Source: Caldisericota bacterium (GTDB lineage: Bacteria > Caldisericota > JANLFM01). From it: DNA of 64,000 nt. The notes beneath the pieces are model-generated. The model was not told where the DNA came from, did no database searches, and was given only the letters and a program-made list of their open reading frames with translations. The stretch is taken from assembly GCA_024655865.1 (NCBI GenBank), contig JANLFM010000004.1, positions 1 to 64,000 of the forward strand, given 5' to 3'. Positions 1-8,745 of this stretch are shown in pieces; the stretch's first letter is position 1, and the number at the start of each line of letters is the position of its first letter. The translations under genes and the position numbers were made by a program.

Positions 1-1899
1 CACGGCCTCCATCCCTAAGATGCGCCCCCTCTTGGAGTTCAAATCGGAGATCACGTCGCCCATGTATGCTTCCGGAACGCGCACCTCTACAGACATAATG
101 GGTTCCAGGAGGACGGGCTTGGCGTCAGCTACGCCTTTCTTAAAAGCCATGGAAGAGGCAATCTTGAAAGCCAGTTCCGAGGAGTCCACCGGGTGATAGG
201 AACCGTCGTAAACTGCCACTTTGATGTCGATTACCGGGTACCCAGCGAGCACTCCTTTTTCCATGGCCTCGCGCACACCCTTTTCCACTGCCGGGATGTA
301 TTGCTTGGGAATCACTCCCCCTACGATGCGGTTCTCGAACTCGAAGCCCTTTCCCCGCTCCAGGGGAGAGATCTCCAGGAAGCAGTGGCCGTACTGACCA
401 TGGCCCCCAGTCTGCTTTTTGTATTTCCCCTCGGCTTTCACGGTCGTGCGTATAGTCTCCTTATATGCCACCTTGGGGGGTTCCAGAATGACGTCCACGC
501 CGAATTTCCTCTTCATCCTCTCTACTGTGGCCTCGAGGTGCGATTGACCCAATCCGGAGAGAATGGTCTGGCCGACTTCAGTGTCTCGGTAAACGTCAAT
601 TGTGGGGTCCTCCTCCATCATGCGTGCCAGGGCGTTGGAGATCTTCTCCTCGTCACCCTTGGATTTGGGCTTCACGGAAGCGGAAAGCACGGGCTTGGGA
701 TACTCGATAGGAGGAAGGAGAATAGGCTGATCCTTGAGACAGAGAGTGTCCCCGGTTTTTGTTTCCGCAAGTTTGGACACAGCACCGATATCCCCGGCAA
801 TAATTTCTTGAGCTCCCTCTTGTGTCTTCCCTCTGAGGTAGAAAGGTTGTGCCACCTTCTCCTCAATCTCTTTCGTGGAATTCCATACCCTGCTGTCCGG
901 CCTTAACGTTCCCGAAACAATCTTCAAAACGTTGATTTTTCCCACATAGGGGTCGGCCATGGTCTTCCAGACTAAAGCTGCCAAAGGACCTTGAGGATCA
1001 ATCTTCAGGGTAATCTCACTTTGAGTGCGCGGGTCGGTGGCCTGAACCTCTCCCAAATCCAGAGGCGAAGGGAAGTAATCGAGGATAAAATCAAGAAGGG
1101 CAGCGCTTCCCTGGTTTCTGATGGCTGAACCTGTAAGCACGGGGAAGACCTTGCACTCCCTGATCGCCTTACGCAGCCCGGTCTTGAGCTCTTCCTCAGA
1201 GATCTCTTGCCCTTCCAGGTACTTTTCCAGGAGGGTGTCATCGGATTCAGTCACAGCCTCTATGAGCTTCTCTCTGGCCCTTTCCGCTTCTTTCTTGAGC
1301 TCCTCGGGAATTTCCTGCTCCTCGAATTTTCCGGTCTGCTCCTGGAAATATAGGGCTTTCATCCTGAGCAGATCCACAACCCCTTTAAAGGAGGCTTCCT
1401 TCCCGATGGGAATCTGTACGGGTATCACGGATTTGCCGAAGGCCTCGGTTAGTTCGTTAAGGGTCTTATTAAAGTCCGTGTTCTCCTTGTCGATCTTGTT
1501 TATGAAAAAGGCCCTGGGAATATTCCTTTTCTCCAGGTTCTGCCAGTAAAGTTCGGTTCCCACTTCCACCCCCGCCACTGCGGAGACCAGCATAAAGGCC
1601 CCTTCTACCGCGGGCAGGGCGCTCTGAATCTCACCGATAAAGTCTAAAAGTCCTGGGGTATCAATTAAATTGATTTTGTGTTCTTTCCAGAAGAGGTAAA
1701 GGGGGGTGGCTTGCAGGGAGCAGCGCCTTCTGATCTCCTCGGAGTCAAAATCCGAGACGGTATTTCCGTCTTCCACTTTCCCCAGCCGAGAAATAGCTCC
1801 TGCGGCGAAAAGGAGTCCTTCCACCAGGCTGGTCTTCCCGGCCCCCATGTGCGAGAGTAAGGCGACATTCCTTATTTCCTGGGTGCTAAGGCCTTTCAT
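1..1899 (-). CDS. Elongation factor G-like translational GTPase (C-terminus beyond window)
   Basis: Reading leftward from an ATG at 1899 (preceded by an AGGAGGAA ribosome site), 633 codons stay open to the window edge, so about the last 50 residues are missing. The P-loop is SHMGAGKT (residues 16-23), followed by DTPGLLDF (80-87), FINKID as the guanine-specificity motif, and the domain II-V order of EF-G. The histidine that normally follows DTPG in switch II and orients the hydrolytic water is Leu84 here. That places it with the EF-G-like (FusA2-type) paralogues rather than the main elongation factor. The role of such paralogues in ribosome translocation or recycling is not settled. No linked ribosomal genes are present. 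Confidence 0.9.
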   Translation of the reverse strand, partial: MKGLSTQEIRNVALLSHMGAGKTSLVEGLLFAAGAISRLGKVEDGNTVSDFDSEEIRRRCSLQATPLYLFWKEHKINLIDTPGLLDFIGEIQSALPAVEGAFMLVSAVAGVEVGTELYWQNLEKRNIPRAFFINKIDKENTDFNKTLNELTEAFGKSVIPVQIPIGKEASFKGVVDLLRMKALYFQEQTGKFEEQEIPEELKKEAERAREKLIEAVTESDDTLLEKYLEGQEISEEELKTGLRKAIRECKVFPVLTGSAIRNQGSAALLDFILDYFPSPLDLGEVQATDPRTQSEITLKIDPQGPLAALVWKTMADPYVGKINVLKIVSGTLRPDSRVWNSTKEIEEKVAQPFYLRGKTQEGAQEIIAGDIGAVSKLAETKTGDTLCLKDQPILLPPIEYPKPVLSASVKPKSKGDEEKISNALARMMEEDPTIDVYRDTEVGQTILSGLGQSHLEATVERMKRKFGVDVILEPPKVAYKETIRTTVKAEGKYKKQTGGHGQYGHCFLEISPLERGKGFEFENRIVGGVIPKQYIPAVEKGVREAMEKGVLAGYPVIDIKVAVYDGSYHPVDSSELAFKIASSMAFKKGVADAKPVLLEPIMSVEVRVPEAYMGDVISDLNSKRGRILGMEAV

Positions 1900-1994
1900 C
1901 AGGTTCCTCCTATTGACAGTTCTTTATTTTTTATGACAAAAAATTTGCTCTTGCATCATATCATTTATGCCGGTGCCCCGGCAACCACCCCACC

Positions 1995-2194
1995 GGGGTC
2001 AGGTCTTGCAACCACCGGGGTCAGGTCTTGCATTACGACATTACTGCGTTTTTGACCCCTATTTTCAGGGGTTAGCTCCGCTTCTCCTCCGCTTCCACAC
2101 CGCTTATGTCTGACAAACGATACCGGGGCCGGGTCTTGCAGCACCTCCTGCTCCTGGCACCTCCTGCACCTCCTGGGGTCGAGGTCTTGCAATC
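1995..2194 (+). repeat. Cluster of GGGGTCAGGTCTTGCAA repeats
   Basis: Two good copies lie 22 bp apart (1995-2011 and 2017-2033). A degenerate copy is at about 2126-2140, and one with a one-base insertion is at 2176-2194. Between them is a pyrimidine-rich tract at 2141-2176 built on CACCTCCTG units, and a module (about 2080-2115) that recurs at about 8830-8865. No credible gene lies between 1900 and 2440; the stretch is repeat debris plus the promoter of the next gene. Confidence 0.85.
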
Positions 2195-2384
2195 CAACAA
2201 TGGAAATCGATAGCCTCGACAGCCGATGGTTTCTAAATTAAGCCGGAAAGGATCAAATTAGAAGGAGGAGCTCCCGGCCTACATACTCGCTTCAGGCCCT
2301 CGGCTCAAGTCCCCTCGACCGAAGTTCATGAAAATAACAAAATTAAAAGAAAGTCGAAGGCGCTTTGAGACCAGCGCGGAGGTT

Positions 2385-2440
2385 TTGACGCAGACCATCT
2401 CTCTGTTATAATGGGCCTAAATTAAACTAAGGAGGTAGAA
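2385..2440 (+). promoter_or_regulatory. Promoter and ribosome site of the VWA-SLH gene
   Basis: TTGACG (2385-2390), 16 bp, TATAAT (2407-2412), then AAGGAGGT (2429-2436) four bases before the ATG. This is a near-consensus housekeeping promoter with a leader of roughly 22 nt. Confidence 0.8.
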
Positions 2441-4630
2441 ATGAATTTTTCGAAAGTCAGGAGGGCTATTCCTCTATTAAGGATAGCCCTTTTATTTTTA
2501 ATCGCCGCCCTGATGATCCCCTTTGTCAGTCCCCTTACCACCTTTGCTGCCCTTCCCTATGGGGCTCCTTTACAAATCACTTTCCTTTTAGGAGAAACCC
2601 AGACGACCTGGGAAGGCTGGTTTATTGATCCCTGCAACCCGACCAGTCTCACAATTCTGAAAAAAGATGGTGTCACACAGGCGACGATTCCTGCTACGGA
2701 CCTGCGCGGAATTGTCGCCACAGCCACAGCGAGAGCAGGCATGGGAGGACCTTTCAATAATCCTTCAGCTTTTTTCTATATCCCCTTTGCCCCAAGCGGC
2801 CTGGACTACGACCTGCAGGGTGAAAGTGGGGTAATCAACTTCACTCGCACAAACCCGCGTCCCCTTGATAATACTGTTCCCTATGTAACGGTGGCCGACA
2901 CCTTGCACGGTCCTACCCCCAGCCCTGCGGTTTTCACCACGGCGGGCTGGTATTATATCGTCTCCAAGCCCCACTCACTGGCAGGGGAAACAGCAGATGG
3001 CGCCTTCACCCTGCGTTTGCGCTTTACGCCTTCCACTCCCCTTCCTACTACCTCACCGACCCCTTCTCCTACTCCCGGCACTGCAGGAGCAATTGACCTG
3101 GTCTTCTGCATCGACACTACCGGTTCCATGGGGGATGATATCGACGAGGTGAAAGATCAGGCGAGGATGATCATCAATACTCTTGCGTCCCAGACTTCCG
3201 ATTTCCGTATTGGCGTTATTGGATTTAAGGATATCGGCTCCGTTCCTGAGGACGATCCCATCTTCCTGGACTTCCCGTTCACTAACAACGTCGACACCAT
3301 CATCAATAACATCAATGCGCTCAATGCCGATGGCGGTGGAGATGATCCAGAAGCTGTATACGAGGCCCTGCTCAGAGCAATGGACAACGTAACCCTCGGT
3401 CCCTGGCGCAACGGCGTGGGCAAGATTATCATCCTCATGGGGGATGCCCCACCTCATGAGAAAGGTGAGGTTTCCGAAGATGGGACACACACTTACCAGT
3501 ACACCGTCTCTGACGTGGCCACAGTGGCGCAGAACCTCGATCCAGTACACATATTCCCCGTGCTCACCGGAGGGGCCAGCGATGCCGCCCGAGAGTCTTT
3601 CAAGCAGATAGCAACCCTCACCGGAGGCCAGGTCTTTGAAGCAGAGGAAGCAAGCAAGGTGCCTCAGGTGATTTCCTCTGTGATTTCCACCGCTGTGGCT
3701 GAAGTGAGCAGGGTCTTTCCGGACATCTCCGGTCACTGGGCGCAGGCCCAACTGGAAAAGCTGAGCAAGATCGGGATCCTCAAGGGATTCCCGGATGGCT
3801 ATTTCCGACCGGACCAGATGGTTACCCGGGCCCAGTTCGCCAAGGTGATCACCATAGCCCTGCGCATCCCTGAAGTGAAACCCGCTTCCCCTACTTTCCC
3901 TGACGTTCCCGCCAGTCACTGGGCCTATGGCTACGTTGAGGCTGCGGTCAAGCGCGGGCTGCTCAAAGGATTTCCGGACGGCACTTTCAGGCCGGAAGAC
4001 CCGGTGAGCAAGCCTCAAATTGTGAAAATTATCGCCGCGGAGAACGGCTGGACATCAAGCCCCGCCTCATCATCCTTCGGGGATATCGACAAAGACCACT
4101 GGGCTTTCCCCTATGTTGAAGGTGCACTGAATATGGGTATTTTGCGTAAGCCGGATCCGAACATCAATCAATCTGATACCGTCTTCGGGGATGTTTCCGC
4201 CACCCGAGCGCAGGCTTGTGTCCTGGTTTACCGAATGATGGAAGCAACCGGAGCCTTCGGGGCAGTCACCCCAACCCCTTCTCCCACTGCCGCTGTCTTT
4301 TCCATCACGAATGCCGTGATCTGCACCCAATTAGGCGCTGACAACAAGCCAGTAAACCCTGGAAATTCATTCCCCTCAGCAACCACAACCAAAATCTATT
4401 GCTGGCTCTCTTATGAAGGGGCCAAACCTAACATCTCGGAAATACTCTGCAAATGGTACTACGAAGGGGAACCCCTGGGCGATCCCACCACGGTCGTGGC
4501 CAAACAAACATCGGGCACCGCAGCCTTCCATTTGGAGATCACAGAGGGCACCTTCCCGGCAGGAAATTATTCGGTAGAGCTTTACACGAACGGGAATCTG
4601 GCCTTGACTCTGAATTTCACCCTGTACTAA
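2441..4630 (+). CDS. Secreted von Willebrand A domain protein with three SLH domains
   Basis: 729 residues. A signal peptide (about 1-36) is followed by an unassigned beta-rich N-terminal domain, a Thr/Pro/Ser linker (about 205-218), and a VWA domain (about 217-420) whose metal site begins DTTGSM. Three S-layer homology repeats start near residues 424, 485 and 545; the first two carry the RPD/RPE-type motif after GFPDG. A second Thr/Pro linker leads to a C-terminal domain (about 640-729). SLH repeats bind secondary cell-wall polysaccharide, so this is probably anchored to the cell surface with the VWA domain free to bind metal and protein ligands. The gene has its own promoter and is followed by a hairpin. 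Confidence 0.9.
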   Translation: MNFSKVRRAIPLLRIALLFLIAALMIPFVSPLTTFAALPYGAPLQITFLLGETQTTWEGWFIDPCNPTSLTILKKDGVTQATIPATDLRGIVATATARAGMGGPFNNPSAFFYIPFAPSGLDYDLQGESGVINFTRTNPRPLDNTVPYVTVADTLHGPTPSPAVFTTAGWYYIVSKPHSLAGETADGAFTLRLRFTPSTPLPTTSPTPSPTPGTAGAIDLVFCIDTTGSMGDDIDEVKDQARMIINTLASQTSDFRIGVIGFKDIGSVPEDDPIFLDFPFTNNVDTIINNINALNADGGGDDPEAVYEALLRAMDNVTLGPWRNGVGKIIILMGDAPPHEKGEVSEDGTHTYQYTVSDVATVAQNLDPVHIFPVLTGGASDAARESFKQIATLTGGQVFEAEEASKVPQVISSVISTAVAEVSRVFPDISGHWAQAQLEKLSKIGILKGFPDGYFRPDQMVTRAQFAKVITIALRIPEVKPASPTFPDVPASHWAYGYVEAAVKRGLLKGFPDGTFRPEDPVSKPQIVKIIAAENGWTSSPASSSFGDIDKDHWAFPYVEGALNMGILRKPDPNINQSDTVFGDVSATRAQACVLVYRMMEATGAFGAVTPTPSPTAAVFSITNAVICTQLGADNKPVNPGNSFPSATTTKIYCWLSYEGAKPNISEILCKWYYEGEPLGDPTTVVAKQTSGTAAFHLEITEGTFPAGNYSVELYTNGNLALTLNFTLY

Positions 4631-4631
4631 C

Positions 4632-4649
4632 GGGGTCAGGTCTTGCAAT
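4632..4649 (+). repeat. GGGGTCAGGTCTTGCAAT repeat, one base after a stop codon
   Basis: A single forward copy begins one base after the TAA of the VWA-SLH gene and runs directly into the terminator hairpin. Confidence 0.85.
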
Positions 4650-4651
4650 CC

Positions 4652-4690
4652 AACAGCTCCCTCTTCTCCGGAGAAGAGGGAGCTGTTCTC
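4652..4690 (+). terminator. Perfect 18-bp hairpin after the VWA-SLH gene
   Basis: 4652-4669 and 4670-4687 are perfect reverse complements (AACAGCTCC...GGAGCTGTT) with no unpaired loop in the DNA. The T tract after it is poor (CTCTTT), so it may terminate weakly or protect the mRNA 3' end. The next 260 bases (4691-4951) contain nothing I can support. Confidence 0.6.
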
Positions 4691-4951
4691 TTTGGAAGCA
4701 CTCCCTTTCCGATATCCACCTTTTAAGTCCCAGGAGGAGAAATTTAAAGGTAGCAAGAGCTACTTGTATGATTGCACGGCCTGGCACAAAAATTGCCTTA
4801 AACACCCAAAAATCAAAAAACATAGCGTCTTTTGGGTTCAGAGCACCTACTCCTTGATACACAAATGGCCCTGTGCCTTCATTGAAATTGCCTCTTGTAT
4901 TGTTCATATCGCTCCGCAGGAGGTGTGGATTCAAAAGGATGAGGAAACAAC

Positions 4952-5039
4952 ATGGAAAAGGCGAGTACAAAACAGGAGATTCTTGAACGTTTAAAAGGAG
5001 AACTTCCTAATCTCGAGAAAAGATTTGGAGTAGCCAAGA
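4952..5039 (+). pseudogene. N-terminal fragment of a MNT-type nucleotidyltransferase, cut by a repeat
   Basis: The first 28 or so codons read EILERLKGELPNLEKRFGV, the typical start of minimal nucleotidyltransferase antitoxins, in which the GSxARG catalytic motif should follow within about ten residues. Instead the reading frame runs into a GGGTCAGGTCTTGCAAT repeat at 5040 and continues as meaningless sequence. No catalytic part is found downstream of the element. It looks like a remnant of a HEPN/MNT-type system broken by element insertion or by deletion at the element. Confidence 0.6.
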
Positions 5040-5412
5040 GGGTCAGGTCTTGCAATCGCGCATTGGCTCTTTTGCGCATTTTATGCGGTTCTGCACCGCG
5101 GCCTTTAAGATCAAGCTTCAGTTCCGGAGGCGAGCATGGCATTCAGTTCCGAGAGCAAGACTTGCAACTTGCCTACTCTTTCTTAGTGACTAAATATTTG
5201 GTTACCCCTTCCTGGAACCGGGAATATAGGGAGGACCAGTTTCAGTTTCTGAGGGCCTGTCCTCCAAGGATGAGCTTTTCTCCTCTGATTATTCCGTGCC
5301 GCCCAAAGAGAAGCCTCCACTGACGCAGTGGCTTTTTGGCGGTTCGTGGTCAATCGAAAGAAGCTATTAAAGCCCATTGGAATCGAAATGTGTTATTGCA
5401 AGACCTGACCCC
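5040..5412. mobile_element. REPIN/MITE-like element with inverted ends (373 bp)
   Basis: A forward repeat at 5040-5056 is paired with an inverted copy at 5387-5412, whose 26-base end matches the forward ends at 10238 and 11327. No transposase or other believable gene lies inside. 5413-5527 holds nothing recognisable. Confidence 0.65.
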
Positions 5413-5527
5413 AATTACTCCCTTTCTTTGATCCCACGCGCCCCGCAAGCGGGAACAGAGCCATTAGCCGTCGTCTCCTACCCTACTCACAGCCATGGAG
5501 GGGGTCAAATGGTTCTAAAATAACCTG

Positions 5528-5911
5528 TCAAAGTAATTTTTCTTTTTCTACCGGGATACTGGTAGTCCATTTCTGACCTACTCTAACCGTTTCTCCATAC
5601 GAAATCATCTCGTTCCAGGAAGATTTGTCATATTTGTCTAAAATAAAGTACCTGCCCTTAAAAACTACAACTAGTTTTTCATCGTTCACAAAATGATTAT
5701 AAAAATCTTCTTTCATAGAAGAAGCTAATTTTGAGGCATATTGCTGTATTTTATCTGTTTCAATAAAAACCAACCGACGGCGCCATATAGGGTATGGATC
5801 GTCCGGGGGAGCTTTTATATCAGATTCCTTTATTACTTCAACTTCATTAATAATTGTTGGATCAGCTAAACTTTCTAAAATTATTACTCCTAAAAATCCC
5901 TCTCTCTCCAT
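5528..5911 (-). CDS. Hypothetical protein, 127 aa
   Basis: I do not recognise this family. The ATG at 5911 is chosen because GAGGAGG lies seven bases upstream; the frame is open further, but without a better site. The protein is hydrophilic with alternating beta and charged segments, a PPDDPYP stretch near residue 38, and no signal peptide or membrane segment. Base composition is AT-richer than the metabolic genes. It is flanked by repeats on both sides and lies just downstream of the AbiE pair on the same strand, so it is probably accessory DNA. Confidence 0.55.
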   Translation of the reverse strand: MEREGFLGVIILESLADPTIINEVEVIKESDIKAPPDDPYPIWRRRLVFIETDKIQQYASKLASSMKEDFYNHFVNDEKLVVVFKGRYFILDKYDKSSWNEMISYGETVRVGQKWTTSIPVEKEKLL

Positions 5912-5975
5912 CGTTTTTCCTCCTCGAATATACTTTAATTTCTTAACCGGAGCGGCCACGGATGCCTTGCCGCAA

Positions 5976-6071
5976 AAAGGGGACGGGCTACTTTTTTCTC
6001 TTTTTAATCCTTATTCCTGGCCATTTATTCATTGAGACTTCCTTTTAAAAAACCAGCCTGTCCCCCTTTTC
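5976..6071. repeat. Hairpin repeat of a third family (AAAAGGGGAC-GGGCT inverted pair)
   Basis: AAAAAGGGGACGGGCTAC (about 5975-5992) and the reverse complement of a close copy (6046-6071, AGCCTGTCCCCCTTTT on the + strand) form an imperfect 95-bp inverted pair between the hypothetical gene and abiEii. Its arrangement is like a REP doublet. The abiEii stop codon is at its right edge. Confidence 0.6.
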
Positions 6072-6831
6072 ACCATTCGTATTTTCCCAGTTCCTCTAAA
6101 ACTCTGTCGAAAAACAGGTCGAAGTTTGGCACAGGATTAATCTGATTTTCAAGAGAAGCAATCCAGGCATTTCTCATTCTTTCCCTTTGCACTTCTAATT
6201 GTAAAATATTGATTACAATGCCCCTATATTTGAACTTCTTTTCTAAAATTTCTTTATTTACTTTCACTCCCCTCTCAAAGAGAAAACCAGCGTCATACAG
6301 ATCTCTCGGGAAACCTCTCTGAAAAATTGATCTTATTTTTTCTATTAGGATCTCCTCAATATCGTAACTTTTAGCGGTCCCGTAAAAATCATCAGAATAA
6401 ATATGGTTTATTTTCCTTTCAACCACGGGCAGCATTACCTCTTCCTTATCAAAAGCAGTTATATCAAGTTGGATGTTCATTGCCTGAGAAATTTCAAGCC
6501 CCACTTTGAATTTATAGCCGGTTGTACTCTCCTCTAAGCCGGTTATTCCCGTAAAATTGATTCCAGATTCATCTTTTGCCTTTTTGATTGCCTTATTAAT
6601 TTTGTTAGTTAAAGCTCCTTTGCCAACCTTTTCCAACAAGGTGAAATCGAGGTCATCAGAGAACCTGTACTCCTTAAAGTAAACTTTTCTTAAGCCTGTC
6701 CCCCCTTTTAATGCCATATTTATTTCGTTCAAGTGTTTCAGCAACCAGTTTTGCGCGTAATCGCGTTCTACTGTGGAAAGTTTCACTCCATATTTGGTGG
6801 CAGTTATTTTCAATTCGGTTTTTCCTACCAC
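6070..6831 (-). CDS. abiEii: AbiEii/AbiGii-family nucleotidyltransferase toxin
   Basis: 253 residues with the AbiEii signature: KGGTGLRK (42-49) followed by RFSDDLDF (56-63), the nucleotide- and metal-binding part of a DNA-polymerase-beta-type fold, then an IEEILIEKIRSIFQR helix and a charged C-terminus. Homologues are the toxin of type IV toxin-antitoxin/abortive-infection systems and are thought to modify tRNA by nucleotide transfer. Translation starts at a GTG that directly follows the TAA of the antitoxin gene, so expression is probably coupled. The motif residues needed for activity are present. Confidence 0.9.
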   Translation of the reverse strand: MVGKTELKITATKYGVKLSTVERDYAQNWLLKHLNEINMALKGGTGLRKVYFKEYRFSDDLDFTLLEKVGKGALTNKINKAIKKAKDESGINFTGITGLEESTTGYKFKVGLEISQAMNIQLDITAFDKEEVMLPVVERKINHIYSDDFYGTAKSYDIEEILIEKIRSIFQRGFPRDLYDAGFLFERGVKVNKEILEKKFKYRGIVINILQLEVQRERMRNAWIASLENQINPVPNFDLFFDRVLEELGKYEW

Positions 6832-7596
6832 TTAAATTTCTCCGATAATTTTTTCATCAAGGTTGACGATTAATCTCCACTTTGCATTTTTCTTTTGATC
6901 AACGGGCATTGTAGGGTCAAGAAGGAGATAATTGCGCACTTCTGGTGGAGTCAGCTTGATTTTTATATTAAAGAGGTCGCAAACATAGCCCAACCTTCTT
7001 ACTACTCCTGAGTTTCCTATTTGGTTTGCATATTGTGACAGCTTTTTAAAATCAAGCTCTTTACGGCCATTCTTCAGGGCTTTAATCACCTCAATCATCC
7101 CTCCGCAATACTGAGGCTTATCAAGGCAATCAATGATAGTTTTTTCTTTATCAGTTATATTTATTTGAGTATTTTCAATCCAGACTTTCTGCAGGCCAAA
7201 GAACTTCTCACTTTTAATGCGCACGATCTTGTACTTCACTCCAAAGACTGCAACTGTCTGTTTTTCTTTCCAGGAGGTCGTTTGCAGGAAGACACTCCCG
7301 GGGATCTGTTCTGTCAAACCATGGTGATTTAGGGCGCTCCAATAGGAAATAGCATAAGGCTCAACAAGTGCTGATCCAATCACGAATTCGTGGAGGGTAT
7401 ATTCTTCTTTGTCCGCACTTAAAGGAATTAAAAGATACTTGCTTTTTTCGATTCGTCTGACGTAATTCTCTTTCTCCAACCTATACAGAATCTTTCTAAG
7501 ATATAGTCTGTCCAAGCCCAAAGTTTTCGAGGCAGAGCTTAGAGTAAATATTTCTCCTTCTTTTGCAATTCTTGAAAGCAAATCAATCGTTCTCAT
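6832..7596 (-). CDS. abiEi: AbiEi-family antitoxin / transcriptional regulator
   Basis: About 254 residues. The N-terminal winged helix (about 1-60) is followed by the AbiEi core with YWSALNHHGLTEQIPG (about 105-120) and the ITDKEKTIIDCLDKPQYCGG block. These proteins repress their own operon and neutralise the AbiEii toxin, which is encoded immediately downstream. The start is either the ATG at 7596 or a GTG two codons upstream (7602). The -10 box is so close that the mRNA would be almost leaderless. The pair is intact. Confidence 0.9.
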   Translation of the reverse strand: MRTIDLLSRIAKEGEIFTLSSASKTLGLDRLYLRKILYRLEKENYVRRIEKSKYLLIPLSADKEEYTLHEFVIGSALVEPYAISYWSALNHHGLTEQIPGSVFLQTTSWKEKQTVAVFGVKYKIVRIKSEKFFGLQKVWIENTQINITDKEKTIIDCLDKPQYCGGMIEVIKALKNGRKELDFKKLSQYANQIGNSGVVRRLGYVCDLFNIKIKLTPPEVRNYLLLDPTMPVDQKKNAKWRLIVNLDEKIIGEI

Positions 7597-7607
7597 TTTC
7601 ACTTGTT

Positions 7608-7636
7608 ATTGTACCACAGTAATTCCACTTCACCAA
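7608..7636 (-). promoter_or_regulatory. Promoter of the abiE operon
   Basis: On the minus strand TTGGTG (7636-7631), 17 bp, TACAAT (7613-7608) with TG upstream of the -10 region. The gap to the start codon is 5-11 bases, leaving little or no room for a Shine-Dalgarno site. Confidence 0.6.
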
Positions 7637-7736
7637 GTCAGATTGAGAAAAATAAAGTTATTCTGCAATAAAGAATTTTGGACGCACAGCACCAAGAATA
7701 TGCCCTCTCGCCTTTCTTAGATGGTAGCAACAAAAG

Positions 7737-8723
7737 TTATGTATTGAAATGCTCTAAATTGCCGTAAACCTCATCCCTGATCTTCACCCCTTCCTCCTCC
7801 ATCGCCATAAGCAGGGCACCGAAAACGGGCGGTAAGCCAGGGAAGACGACCTCTGCCAGGGGAGCTACCCTGTGCAGGGAAAGATTAAAGGAATCTAAAA
7901 GAAGGGGATTCTCCCCTTTGAATATGCTTCCTGAAAGGACCACCTCCACTTTTCCTTCAGGCTCTATTTTTCTTGCCAGATGCCCCATCACTTCCCCCAT
8001 TAAGCGCCCCTGTTTCACCAGGATCTCCTGGGAGGCCCGGTCCCCTGAAGAGGCCAAACGGAAAATGGCCGGAACCACAGAGAGCGCTCTCTGCATTTCT
8101 AAAGCCGCAGAAGCCGGGGAGACCATAAACTTCAAAAGGAGAAACGAGAGCTCCTCGAAACTGGAAGCCCCTGTGGCTTTAAGGATCTCCTCCTCGAGCG
8201 GAGTCTTCTCCCCCAGTCCGTAGTGAGAGCGGAAAGCGTAATGCAGCACGTCGCGCACCATGTCAAGTCCACCTCCCCCCAGGCCGCTTTCGTAGCCCAG
8301 TCCCGGAAGGGTGAGCCATTCCCCGGTGGGATACCGGGCACAGGCATTAGCCCCCGTTCCGCACACCAGGCAAACTCCCCAGCCCTTCTTTGATCCTCCC
8401 CTGAGAGCGATCCAGGTGTCGTTTACGAGAAGAAAGGGAAGCCCGGGAAAGGTTCTTTGAAGCCCTTCTTCCAGTTCCCGGAAATTTTCCGGGAGGTCCG
8501 CTCCGGAAAGCCCGAAGACCGCGCGCTGAATCTCCTCGAGGGAGACTCCTCCCTTCTTGAACGCCTCCTCCACAGCTCTGGAGATCTCACCCAGGGCGAA
8601 TTCCATCCCCACCATCTGATAATTGGAGGGACCAGCATGACCCTCGCCCAGAACGTTCCCCTTTTCGTCACAAATCATGGCCGCGGTCTTGGAGCCGCCG
8701 CCATCCACTCCCAGAAAAATCAT
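7737..8723 (-). CDS. BadF/BadG/NagK-family sugar kinase (N-acetylglucosamine kinase-like)
   Basis: 328 residues of the ASKHA ATPase fold. The N-terminal phosphate loop is GVDGGGSKT (5-13), the central region has FGLSGAD and LVNDTWIALRG, and GTGANA marks the second phosphate-binding segment. These features match BadF/BcrA-type ATPases, most often annotated as N-acetylglucosamine kinase when found with glycosidases. It probably phosphorylates an amino sugar or a related hexose in the cytoplasm. AAAGGAGGT before the ATG at 8723 fixes the start. It is on the same strand as PIG-L, GH4 and GH31, separated from them by repeats and the EamA gene. Confidence 0.8.
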   Translation of the reverse strand: MIFLGVDGGGSKTAAMICDEKGNVLGEGHAGPSNYQMVGMEFALGEISRAVEEAFKKGGVSLEEIQRAVFGLSGADLPENFRELEEGLQRTFPGLPFLLVNDTWIALRGGSKKGWGVCLVCGTGANACARYPTGEWLTLPGLGYESGLGGGGLDMVRDVLHYAFRSHYGLGEKTPLEEEILKATGASSFEELSFLLLKFMVSPASAALEMQRALSVVPAIFRLASSGDRASQEILVKQGRLMGEVMGHLARKIEPEGKVEVVLSGSIFKGENPLLLDSFNLSLHRVAPLAEVVFPGLPPVFGALLMAMEEEGVKIRDEVYGNLEHFNT

Positions 8724-8745
8724 TCTTTACCTCCTTTCAACCCGT

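Noticed and set aside
1995-2194. The repeat cluster as a CRISPR array
   Set aside because: Unequal spacing, degenerate copies and dispersed occurrence elsewhere in both orientations; no cas genes.
4692-4994. Open frames on both strands between the VWA-SLH gene and the nucleotidyltransferase fragment, one with a protein-like segment on the minus strand
   Set aside because: No ribosome site, no recognised family and mixed quality; part of it overlaps the terminator hairpin and repeat.
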